DNA of 64,000 nt from positions 537,547 to 601,546 of the forward strand of contig JACKKZ010000004.1 in assembly GCA_024236195.1 (NCBI GenBank), given 5' to 3'. Position 1 is the stretch's first letter. Each line of letters begins with the position of its first letter. The stretch comes from Sphingomonadaceae bacterium. Lineage in GTDB: Bacteria > Pseudomonadota > Alphaproteobacteria > Sphingomonadales > Sphingomonadaceae. This document shows, piece after piece, positions 8,566 through 15,736 of the stretch. The position numbers and the translations under genes were made by a program. The notes under the pieces were generated by a model. That model was not told the DNA's origin. It saw nothing but the letters and a program-made list of their open reading frames with translations, and made no database searches.

Positions 8566-9585
8566 ATGAAGGTCTATTACGACGCCGATTGCGACATCAA
8601 CCTGATCACCGACAAGAAGGTCGCCGTGCTCGGTTATGGTTCGCAGGGTCACGCCCATGCCCAGAACCTGCGCGACAGCGGCGTGAAGGACGTTGCCATT
8701 GCCCTGCGCGATGGCTCTGCCACTGCCAAGAAGGCAGAAGGCGCCGGCTTCAAGGTGATGAACAACAAGGATGCCGCCGCATGGGCCGACATCCTCATGA
8801 TCCTCGCCCCTGACGAACACCAGGCCGCGATCTACGCCGCCGACATCCATGACAATATGAAGCCCGGCGCAGCGCTCGCCTTCGCCCATGGCCTCAATGT
8901 CCACTTCGGCCTGATCGAACCGCGCGCCGATATTGACGTAATCATGATCGCGCCCAAGGGCCCCGGCCACACCGTGCGCAGCGAATATCAGCGTGGCGGC
9001 GGTGTGCCCTGCCTCGTCGCAATCCACCAGGATTCGACCGGCAATGCCCATGACGTTGCCCTCGCCTATGCGTCGGGCGTTGGCGGTGGCCGCAGCGGCA
9101 TCATCGAAACCAATTTCCGCGAAGAATGCGAAACCGACCTGTTCGGTGAGCAGGCCGTGCTCTGCGGTGGCACCACTGCGCTGGTGCAGGCTGGCTTCGA
9201 AACGCTGGTGGAAGCTGGCTACGCCCCCGAAATGGCTTATTTCGAATGCTTGCACGAGCTGAAGCTGATCGTTGACCTGATGTATGAAGGCGGCATCGCC
9301 AACATGCGTTACTCGATCTCGAACACCGCTGAATATGGTGACATCAAGACCGGCCCGCGCATCATCACCGAAGAAACCAAGAAGGAAATGAAGCGTGTGC
9401 TGGAAGATATCCAGTCGGGTCGTTTCGTGAAGGACTTCGTGCTCGACAACCGCGCTGGCCAGCCGGAGCTGAAGGCTTCGCGCATCGCCGCCAAGCGCCA
9501 CCAGATCGAAGAAACCGGCAGCAAGCTGCGCGCGATGATGCCGTGGATCGGCGCCAACGCGCTGGTCGACAAGTCGAAGAACTGA
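8566..9585 (+). CDS. ilvC: Ketol-acid reductoisomerase
   Basis: Class I KARI, 339 residues: isomerises and reduces acetolactate with NADPH and Mg2+ to dihydroxyisovalerate. Seen: Rossmann motif GYGSQGHAHAQNLRDSG near residue 25, the APKGPGHTVR segment, and acidic metal ligands in the ETNFREECETDLFGEQ block (conserved DxxxE region). GGAAACGGAAAG precedes the ATG. The upstream 105 nt hold a TGGGGC copy at about 8518 that could pair with GCCCCA at the start codon, but I would not call this regulatory without further data. A strong terminator-like hairpin follows. Confidence 0.97.
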   Translation: MKVYYDADCDINLITDKKVAVLGYGSQGHAHAQNLRDSGVKDVAIALRDGSATAKKAEGAGFKVMNNKDAAAWADILMILAPDEHQAAIYAADIHDNMKPGAALAFAHGLNVHFGLIEPRADIDVIMIAPKGPGHTVRSEYQRGGGVPCLVAIHQDSTGNAHDVALAYASGVGGGRSGIIETNFREECETDLFGEQAVLCGGTTALVQAGFETLVEAGYAPEMAYFECLHELKLIVDLMYEGGIANMRYSISNTAEYGDIKTGPRIITEETKKEMKRVLEDIQSGRFVKDFVLDNRAGQPELKASRIAAKRHQIEETGSKLRAMMPWIGANALVDKSKN

Positions 9586-9621
9586 TCCTGCCGCCCCGTT
9601 TGGGGGCCAGGTAGGAATTGC

Positions 9622-9658
9622 AATTTCCCCGCTCGGCGCTTGCCAGCGGGGAAATTTT
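9622..9658 (+). terminator. Rho-independent terminator after ilvC
   Basis: AATTTCCCCGCT (9622-9633) and AGCGGGGAAATT (9645-9656) form a perfect 12-bp stem with an 11-nt loop and a short T run. It lies 37 nt after the ilvC stop and only 17 nt before the leader peptide of leuA, so the leuA promoter must overlap it or leuA must be reached by read-through. Confidence 0.8.
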
Positions 9659-9674
9659 GCTTAAGGCATAGGCC

Positions 9675-9725
9675 ATGCACCGTAACGCACTAATCCTGCT
9701 TCGACTTACTCGCCCTTGGGCGTGA
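9675..9725 (+). CDS. leuA leader peptide (16 codons, Leu-rich)
   Basis: A short reading frame encodes MHRNALILLRLTRPWA, with four Leu and one Ile among residues 6-11, and an AAGG element 8-11 nt before its ATG. It ends 90 nt before leuA. The stop region overlaps the CCCTTGGGCG segment that can pair with downstream CGCCCAAGGG, the arrangement expected of ribosome-dependent attenuation in which stalling at Leu codons selects between RNA folds. Leader peptides of this type are established for leuA in many proteobacteria. The peptide itself need not have a function; no experimental support is available here. Confidence 0.75.
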   Translation: MHRNALILLRLTRPWA

Positions 9726-9765
9726 GCTGACGCGTGCCTGCCGGGCGCGCCGGGGCGCCCAAGGG
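9711..9765 (+). promoter_or_regulatory. Competing hairpins of the leuA leader (putative attenuator)
   Basis: CCCTTGGGCG (9713-9722) is an exact complement of CGCCCAAGGG (9756-9765). The same 3' segment can instead join GGGCGC (9743-9748) with GCGCCC (9755-9760), so the two folds are mutually exclusive. The first segment lies within the last codons of the leader peptide, so a ribosome stalled at the upstream Leu codons would leave it free, whereas a translating ribosome would cover it. There is no long T run after the second hairpin, so the effect could be weak termination, Rho-assisted termination or control of leuA translation. Confidence 0.62.
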
Positions 9766-9815
9766 AGCAGACCTTCCGCAAGCAGTGCAATCCAATACGT
9801 TACGAGACCAGACCC

Positions 9816-11498
9816 ATGACCATGCTCAAAGATCCGAGCCGAAAATACCGCGCATTCCCGCAGGTAAACCTGCCTGATCGCCAGTGGCCGAGCCGCACCA
9901 TCAGCGCCCCGCCCCGCTGGCTCTCCACCGATTTGCGCGACGGCAACCAGTCGATCATCGACCCGATGGATGCAGTGAAGAAGAACCGCTTCTTCGACCT
10001 GCTGGTCGAAGTCGGCGTGAAGGAAATCGAGGTCGGCTTCCCCAGCGCGGGCGCGACGGAGTTTGACTTCATCCAGGGCCTCGTCCGCTCGGGCAAGATC
10101 CCGGACGATGTCGTCGTGCAGGTCCTCACCCAGTCGCGCGAGGATTTGATCCGCACCAGCTTCGAAAGCCTCGAAGGCGCGCGGGCGGCTATCGTCCATC
10201 TCTATAACGCGGTCAGCCCGGCATGGCGCGATATCGTCTTCCGCATGAGCAAGGACGAAGTGCGCGAAATCGCCGTAAAAGGCGCGAAAGTGCTGCGCGA
10301 TGAAGCGGCAAAGCGCCCTGATACGGACTGGCATTTCCAGTATTCGCCGGAGACTTTCTCCACTGCCGAGCTCGATTTCAGCCTCGAAGTCTGCAGCGCG
10401 GTGATGGATGTCCTCCAGCCCACGCCCGAACATCCGATCATCTTCAACCTGCCTGCCACGGTCGAGGCGGCAACGCCCAATATCTATGCCGATCAGGTCG
10501 AGTATTTCTGCCGTAACATCCCCAATCGTGACAGCGTGGTGGTCTCGCTCCACACGCATAATGATCGCGGAACGGGTGTCGCCGCCGCTGAACTGGGCAT
10601 GATGGCTGGTGCCGACCGCGTCGAAGGCTGCCTGTTCGGCAATGGCGAGCGCACGGGCAATTGCTGCCTCGTGACGGTTGCGCTCAACATGTACACCCAA
10701 GGCATCGATCCGCAGCTCGACTTCTCGGATATCGACCGAGTGATCGAAACGGTCGAATATTGCAACGAACTGCCCGTCCACCAGCGCCACCCCTATGGCG
10801 GCGAGCTGGTGTTCACGGCCTTCTCCGGCAGCCATCAGGATGCGATCAAGAAGGGCTTCGAAGCCCATGAGCGCCAGAATGACGAGTTGTGGCGCGTGCC
10901 CTATCTGCCGATCGACCCGGCGGACCTCGGCCGCAGCTATGAAGCGGTCATTCGCGTCAATTCGCAATCCGGCAAGGGCGGTTTTGCCTGGGTGCTTGAA
11001 CAGGATCAGGGCCTGAAACTGCCCAAGCGGATGCAGGCCGACTTCTCCAAACATGTCCAGCGCATCGCGGACGAACTTGGTCGCGAATTGAATGCAGCCG
11101 ATATCTGGGAGGCTTTCCGCAAGGCCTATCATGTCCAGATCCGCCCCAAGCATTTCCAGCTGGTCGATTACGAGGAAAGCAAGGCCTCTGACGGCACCCG
11201 CATCTTCGCCGGGACCATCGAGGTCGATGGCCAGGCGCAAAGCGTAAGCGGGCGCGGCAATGGCCTGATCTCCTCCGTGGTCGGCACGATCCGCGACAGC
11301 TTCGGCGTCGATCTGGAGGTCAAGGACTACACCGAGCACGCCATGGGCACCGGCACGGATGCCCGCGCGGCGGCCTATGTCGAATGTGGCCTGCCCGATG
11401 GTTCGACCATCTGGGGCTGCGGGATTGACACAGACGTCGCCACGGCAAGTGTGCGCGCCATCCTGAGCGCAGCGAATTCGGCCGTCGCGAAAGGCTGA
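9816..11498 (+). CDS. leuA: 2-isopropylmalate synthase
   Basis: First committed step of leucine synthesis: condenses acetyl-CoA with 2-ketoisovalerate. About 560 residues, the longer LeuA type found in many alpha- and actinobacteria. Seen: STDLRDGNQSIIDPM (metal/substrate site), HTHNDRGTGVAAAELG with the HxH metal ligands, and GNGERTGNC near residue 275, all diagnostic of the HMGL-like TIM barrel; a C-terminal LeuA dimer/regulatory domain (EHAMGTGTDARAAAYVEC) follows. ATG codons at 9816 and 9822 are both possible. Preceded by a Leu-rich leader peptide. Confidence 0.95.
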   Translation: MTMLKDPSRKYRAFPQVNLPDRQWPSRTISAPPRWLSTDLRDGNQSIIDPMDAVKKNRFFDLLVEVGVKEIEVGFPSAGATEFDFIQGLVRSGKIPDDVVVQVLTQSREDLIRTSFESLEGARAAIVHLYNAVSPAWRDIVFRMSKDEVREIAVKGAKVLRDEAAKRPDTDWHFQYSPETFSTAELDFSLEVCSAVMDVLQPTPEHPIIFNLPATVEAATPNIYADQVEYFCRNIPNRDSVVVSLHTHNDRGTGVAAAELGMMAGADRVEGCLFGNGERTGNCCLVTVALNMYTQGIDPQLDFSDIDRVIETVEYCNELPVHQRHPYGGELVFTAFSGSHQDAIKKGFEAHERQNDELWRVPYLPIDPADLGRSYEAVIRVNSQSGKGGFAWVLEQDQGLKLPKRMQADFSKHVQRIADELGRELNAADIWEAFRKAYHVQIRPKHFQLVDYEESKASDGTRIFAGTIEVDGQAQSVSGRGNGLISSVVGTIRDSFGVDLEVKDYTEHAMGTGTDARAAAYVECGLPDGSTIWGCGIDTDVATASVRAILSAANSAVAKG

Positions 11499-11534
11499 CG
11501 CCCTCCCCCTTCACCCAAGGGGCAAGCTGTGCAA

Positions 11535-11578
11535 CACCTCTCCATGCAGCGACCACCAAGCTGCTGCATGGAGAGGTG
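11535..11578. repeat. 15-bp perfect inverted repeat before the amidohydrolase gene
   Basis: CACCTCTCCATGCAG (11535-11549) and CTGCATGGAGAGGTG (11564-11578) are exact reverse complements separated by 14 nt. The right arm contains GGAGAGG, the probable ribosome binding site for the GTG at 11582. No T run follows, so it is not a classical terminator. It may be an operator, a terminator for leuA of the bidirectional kind, or an RNA hairpin that occludes the ribosome binding site. Confidence 0.7.
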
Positions 11579-11581
11579 CAC

Positions 11582-12628
11582 GTGCCAGAAGAAATCCTCG
11601 AACCCGATCTGCCGATCCTCGATCCGCACCACCATTTGTGGGACTTGCGGCCCTTGCTGGGCATGTTCCCGGAACCGCGCCACAAATTCCTCGAAGGGCT
11701 GACGCATAAGGCGGATTACACGTTTGAGGGGCTGCGCGCTGATCTTGCGACTGGCCACAACATTGTCGGCACCATCTTTATGGAATGCGGGGCCTTTTAC
11801 CGCGCGGATGCAGACCCGGCTTTCAAGCCCGTGGGAGAAGTTGAATTCGTCAACGGGGTAGCTGCCCAAAGCGCCAGCGGGCTTTATGGCGATGCGCGCC
11901 TGTGCGCCGCAATCATCGGCCATGCTGACATGACCTTGGGGGACGAGGCGATCCCGGTTCTGGAGGCGCTGATTGCGGCGGGGAACGGGCGGTTCCGGGG
12001 CATCCGCCATCAGGGTGCATGGGATGCCGATCCCGATGTGCTCGGCCCGGCCTTTCATATCCCGCCGGGCCTGTATGCGGAGCAAAGCTTTCGCGCAGGC
12101 TTTGCCAATCTTCGCCGGATGGGGCTGACCTTCGATGCCTGGGTGCTGGAGCCCCAATTGCCCGATGTGATTGCGCTGGCCAGCGCCTTTCCCAACCAGC
12201 CGATCTGCCTCGATCATTGCGGGACACCGGTCAACATTGCCTCCTATTCCGGCAAGCTGGAGGAGAATTTCTCGCGATGGCAGGCCAATATCCGCGAGCT
12301 TGCCAAGTGCGAAAATGTCTCCGTCAAGCTGGGCGGGCTGGCCATGGCGACCTGTGGCATGCCGGAGGATGGCCCTGCTGCCGGATACGGATCGGAAGCA
12401 CTGGCGGCAATGTGGCGTCCCTACATCGAAACCTGCATCGAAGCTTTCGGCGCGACGCGCTGCATGTTTGAGAGTAATTACCCGGTCGATCACTGGGGCG
12501 CAGACTATGCCGTGTTGTGGAACAGCTTCAAGCGCCTCGCCGTCGGGGCATCCGCGGACGAAAAGGCGGCCCTGTTTGCCGGGACAGCCGCGCGTTTCTA
12601 TGCCATTGAGAAAATTCTGCCGGCCTGA
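11582..12628 (+). CDS. Amidohydrolase family protein (PDC lactonase-like TIM barrel)
   Basis: About 348 residues of the amidohydrolase_2 family, related to 2-pyrone-4,6-dicarboxylate lactonases and L-fuconolactonases. The metal-binding start LPILDPHHHLWD occurs near residue 13 and a late ESNYPVDHWG supplies the distal aspartate; the middle holds LDHCG. Such enzymes hydrolyse lactones or decarboxylate aromatic acids. I preferred the GTG at 11582, which has GGAGAGG 5-6 nt upstream, over the GTG at 11576. Nothing nearby identifies the substrate. Confidence 0.82.
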   Translation: MPEEILEPDLPILDPHHHLWDLRPLLGMFPEPRHKFLEGLTHKADYTFEGLRADLATGHNIVGTIFMECGAFYRADADPAFKPVGEVEFVNGVAAQSASGLYGDARLCAAIIGHADMTLGDEAIPVLEALIAAGNGRFRGIRHQGAWDADPDVLGPAFHIPPGLYAEQSFRAGFANLRRMGLTFDAWVLEPQLPDVIALASAFPNQPICLDHCGTPVNIASYSGKLEENFSRWQANIRELAKCENVSVKLGGLAMATCGMPEDGPAAGYGSEALAAMWRPYIETCIEAFGATRCMFESNYPVDHWGADYAVLWNSFKRLAVGASADEKAALFAGTAARFYAIEKILPA

Positions 12629-12733
12629 CGCTACGGCATAGCTTATTCGCGGATTTCGGCCAAAAACTGCCTCTCGACAGGCAAGTCGGCACTGGCTAAC
12701 CCGCTAGTCAAATTCTGTTCACGGGAGATTTCG

Positions 12734-13705
12734 ATGAGCCGCCCTGCCCTGTTCGACAAATTGCGCCTGCCCGTTATCGGTTCGCCGCTGTTCATCATTT
12801 CCGGGCCGGAACTGGTTATTGCACAGTGCAAGGCCGGGATCGTCGGCAGTTTCCCGTCGTTAAATGCGCGCCCGATCAGCCAGCTGGATGAATGGCTGGC
12901 GCAGATCACGGAAGAGCTGGCCGCGCATGATGCGGCTAATCCTGACCGGCCCGCAGCTCCCTTTGCCGTCAACCAGATCGTCCACAAATCGAACAACCGC
13001 CTGCAGGAAGACCTCCAGCTATGCGCCAAATACAAGGTGCCGCTGATGATCACCTCGCTCGGTGCGATCCCGGAAGTGTTCGATGCTGCCCACAGCTGGG
13101 GCGGGATTGTGATGCACGACATCATCAATAACCGCTTTGCCCACAAGGCGATCGAGAAGGGCGCTGACGGGTTGATCCCTGTTGCTGCCGGCGCTGGCGG
13201 CCATGCGGGTACCCTCTCCCCTTTCGCGCTGATGCAGGAAATCCGCGAATGGTTTGACGGCCCGGTCGCCCTGTCCGGTGCCATCGCCTGCGGGCGCTCG
13301 ATCCTCGCTGCACAGGCGCTGGGCGCTGATTTCGCCTATATGGGCTCCCCCTGGATCGCGACCCATGAAGCGCGCGCGATTGATGATTACAAGCAGGCGA
13401 TTGTTGATGGGCAGGCGAGCGACATTGTCTATTCCAGCCTGTTCACCGGTGTGCATGGCAATTACCTGCGCGGTTCCATCGAAAAGGCGGGGCTTGACCC
13501 CGATAATCTGCCGGAAGGCGATGTGAGCAAGATGAATTTTGGCTCTGGCGGCAATACAGACGCCAAGGCGTGGAAGGATATCTGGGGTTCGGGCCAGGGG
13601 ATCGGCGCGGTGAAGGCGGTGGAATCCGTGGCTGACCGTGTCGACCGCCTCGAGGCGGAATACAACCAGGCTGTTGCGGCACTGCGCGCGGTTACACCTG
13701 CCTGA
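12734..13705 (+). CDS. NAD(P)H-dependent flavin oxidoreductase / nitronate monooxygenase family
   Basis: A 323-residue FMN TIM-barrel protein of the 2-nitropropane dioxygenase family. Seen: LPVIGSPLFIISGPELVIAQ near the N-terminus (phosphate-binding start of the family), the glycine-rich AAGAGGHAGTLSPFAL around residue 155 where FMN binds, and ALSGAIACGRSILAAQALGA. GGGAG lies ahead of the ATG. These enzymes oxidise nitronates or act as generic flavin oxidoreductases; in sphingomonads they often accompany fatty-acid or aromatic degradation genes, but none are adjacent here. Its last 14 nt overlap the convergent AHH gene. Confidence 0.87.
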   Translation: MSRPALFDKLRLPVIGSPLFIISGPELVIAQCKAGIVGSFPSLNARPISQLDEWLAQITEELAAHDAANPDRPAAPFAVNQIVHKSNNRLQEDLQLCAKYKVPLMITSLGAIPEVFDAAHSWGGIVMHDIINNRFAHKAIEKGADGLIPVAAGAGGHAGTLSPFALMQEIREWFDGPVALSGAIACGRSILAAQALGADFAYMGSPWIATHEARAIDDYKQAIVDGQASDIVYSSLFTGVHGNYLRGSIEKAGLDPDNLPEGDVSKMNFGSGGNTDAKAWKDIWGSGQGIGAVKAVESVADRVDRLEAEYNQAVAALRAVTPA

Positions 13706-14225
13706 GATCGGGGTTGGAGCAGGCCCAGACCTGCTCCGCCATCGCGTCCAGCTCAGTAAAGTCGTAGCCGAAGCCCACAGGATCCTTGCGGTTGAGCCGA
13801 AGGGGCTTGTTACCCGGTTCAAGCAAGCGCCGCCGCAGTGCACGCTGCAACAGGGCGAGGCGCATCAGCGCATTTTCCAGAGCGATCTCGGGCGCCCGCA
13901 AGCGTTGCCCTGACCAGCACCGCTCCACTTCCCCAACCCGTTCGATGACCACTTCATTATAGTGACGATGCGGCCCGCGATGCAGCGGCAGGCCGATGCG
14001 CAGGGTTGCCGTGTCATTGGATGGGAGGAGCAGGCCGTTGAGGCGAAAATCGTCAAACCCCACCCGGTCGCGCCCGATGGCATCGAACAAACCGCCAAAA
14101 CAGGCCTTGCCCAGCAGCTGACAGGGCAACAAATGATGGCGCTGCATGCCGGGATCATATCCGGGGCTGTGCTTGCGATTGACTGAGCGGAAGGGAATTC
14201 GACTGCGCAGCCGCGCCGTAGCCAT
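13692..14225 (-). CDS. AHH domain-containing protein (HNH/EndoVII-superfamily-like)
   Basis: About 177 residues. QRHHLLPCQLL followed by GRDRVGFDDFRLNGLLLPSN and then HRGPHRHYNEVV resembles the AHH subgroup of the HNH/Endonuclease VII superfamily, many members of which are polymorphic-toxin nuclease domains. Here it stands alone, without signal, secretion or immunity modules that I can see, and close relatives in sphingomonads look like conserved housekeeping-type proteins. The ATG at 14225 is preferred over one at 14255; the start is not certain. Probably cotranscribed with the unknown gene 33 nt upstream. Confidence 0.62.
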   Translation of the reverse strand: MATARLRSRIPFRSVNRKHSPGYDPGMQRHHLLPCQLLGKACFGGLFDAIGRDRVGFDDFRLNGLLLPSNDTATLRIGLPLHRGPHRHYNEVVIERVGEVERCWSGQRLRAPEIALENALMRLALLQRALRRRLLEPGNKPLRLNRKDPVGFGYDFTELDAMAEQVWACSNPDLRQV

Positions 14226-14258
14226 ACCGGCCCCGCTGCCCCCCCTTCCCGCCAAAAC

Positions 14259-15038
14259 CTATCCTTCCAGAACCCGGATCAGGCCGGCATCAGGCAATGG
14301 GACAAGGTGCAGGGGTGCACCGTCTGGACCATTGAGTGTTTCCGCCCGGTCAAGATGCCCCAACGGGATCAACTGGTTCACCAGACGGACTGCCAGCCGC
14401 GTTGCATAGGCCCTGTCCTGCGCCAGCCTGCCTTCAAGCTGCACTTCCTGTCCGGTCCAGACATCAAGCCCTTCGCTCAGCAGGGCGCCATCCCCGGTCA
14501 TGCGGTACCCGACAAGGCCGAGACCGGGAAAGGGACCCCCGCCCAGCCAGCTATCCATGATGCGCCCGAAATAGTCCTTCGACATCACGCTATCACAAGG
14601 GCTCCAGCCGACGCCGACAAGATCCGGCACATGCCGGGCCAAGTCCCGCGCCAGGCGCAGTTGCAGGCGCATGACTGGCTGCTGTGTGGCCCCGCTTGCC
14701 AGATGCGGCCCACAGGTAAGCTGCAACGCCTCGAAATTTTCTGCCGCATTGTCTGCAACAAAATCGTACTGGTGACGGAAAGCAGGCAGTACTGGTGATG
14801 CGTCAGGGACCATCCCAGCCAGGTCAAAAGTCAGACCGTCGGACAGCAATTCGAGCCACCCCTCTGCCGGAGGGCTGGACTTGCCCTTGGCCCGCTGATC
14901 TTCGGTCGGATCAAAGCTGACACTGCAAATGCCGGAATCAGCAATAATGGTATGAATTTGCGAAGGAAAAGGCCGCTTGCCTGCCGGAAACAGCAGGTAC
15001 AGTGCCGGAACAACCGGTTTACAGTCCCCCTCAGTCAT
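14259..15038 (-). CDS. Conserved protein of unknown function
   Basis: About 259 residues, acidic and without membrane segments or a signal peptide. I do not recognise the family. Visible features are a hydrophobic start (VVPALYLLFPAGKRPF), several tryptophans in the middle (GVGWSPCDSVMS, SWLGGGPFPGLGLVGY) and a C-terminal LVPLPDAGLIRVLEG. The ATG at 15038 has GGAG upstream; earlier ATGs at 15080 and 15101 are in frame. It precedes the AHH gene on the same strand and is likely in an operon with it; this hints at a shared, unknown role. Confidence 0.5.
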   Translation of the reverse strand: MTEGDCKPVVPALYLLFPAGKRPFPSQIHTIIADSGICSVSFDPTEDQRAKGKSSPPAEGWLELLSDGLTFDLAGMVPDASPVLPAFRHQYDFVADNAAENFEALQLTCGPHLASGATQQPVMRLQLRLARDLARHVPDLVGVGWSPCDSVMSKDYFGRIMDSWLGGGPFPGLGLVGYRMTGDGALLSEGLDVWTGQEVQLEGRLAQDRAYATRLAVRLVNQLIPLGHLDRAETLNGPDGAPLHLVPLPDAGLIRVLEG

Positions 15039-15162
15039 TTCCAGCACAACTCCCGGCCAAGACCGCCAATCCCGGTGCATTACTGCCGCTATCGCCAGCA
15101 AAGGTCGAGTCTTTGGAACGCAGGTAAGTACATTTTGGCGATATTAGGCCCAAAGGCTTACG

Positions 15163-15657
15163 TCAAAAGATGCCTTGCTGCAGCCCTTCGGCCATCGCTT
15201 CGCCAATGTCGCGGCAGCGACTTAGTGCGAACTGGGGCACAATCTTTAAAGCAAGGATTTCCTCCGGCAGCTGAGCCGCGAAATTGCAGATGAAAGGTTC
15301 AGCAACGCGCTTGAGCCGCCAACCGGTTACAATCCGGTCGAGCTGGCGCTGGGCCCCCTCTCCATCCGATCCGGCAGCGATCAGGGTCGCATAGGGCCGC
15401 CCTTCCAGCTGACCGAGCACCGGGTAATAGCAGCGGTCGAACATTTCCTTCATCTGCCCGCTCAGGCTGGCAAGGTTCTCCGGAGAGGCAAAAATATACC
15501 CGCTGGCCTCAAGCAGATCAGCCGGCTCCACCTGCGCTGCCTCCAGCAAGGTTGCCCTATCGCCAGCGCCCTCCTTGGCTGCGCGGGCCATCGCTTCACT
15601 CGCGCCTGTCCGGCTGTGCCAGATGATGAGCAATTGGCGATCATACATTCCGTTCAT
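15163..15657 (-). CDS. Flavodoxin-like / NAD(P)H-dependent FMN reductase family protein
   Basis: About 164 residues with a flavodoxin fold: LLIIWHSRTGASEAMARAA near the N-terminus matches the phosphate-binding loop (T/S-x-T-G-x-T/S), and SGYIFASPENLASLSGQMKEMFDR is typical of the loop over the flavin in WrbA/flavodoxin_2-like proteins. Probably a soluble electron carrier or quinone reductase. Three in-frame ATGs (15648, 15657, 15675) are possible; the ribosome binding site does not decide. It is upstream of and codirectional with the unknown/AHH pair. Confidence 0.7.
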   Translation of the reverse strand: MNGMYDRQLLIIWHSRTGASEAMARAAKEGAGDRATLLEAAQVEPADLLEASGYIFASPENLASLSGQMKEMFDRCYYPVLGQLEGRPYATLIAAGSDGEGAQRQLDRIVTGWRLKRVAEPFICNFAAQLPEEILALKIVPQFALSRCRDIGEAMAEGLQQGIF

Positions 15658-15736
15658 CCGCGCAAAATCGCGCATGGTTGTAGAAAGTCAAATCCTTGCC
15701 GTTCCAACTGGCGCTCCGGCATTGTAGGAAAGCCGC

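Noticed and set aside
9690..11339. 549-codon minus-strand open frame opposite leuA
   Set aside because: Shadow of the leuA codon pattern; would also antisense the leader without a promoter.
13692..14225. Polymorphic toxin/immunity locus around the AHH gene
   Set aside because: No secretion, repeat or immunity modules nearby, and the protein stands alone at normal housekeeping-type size.
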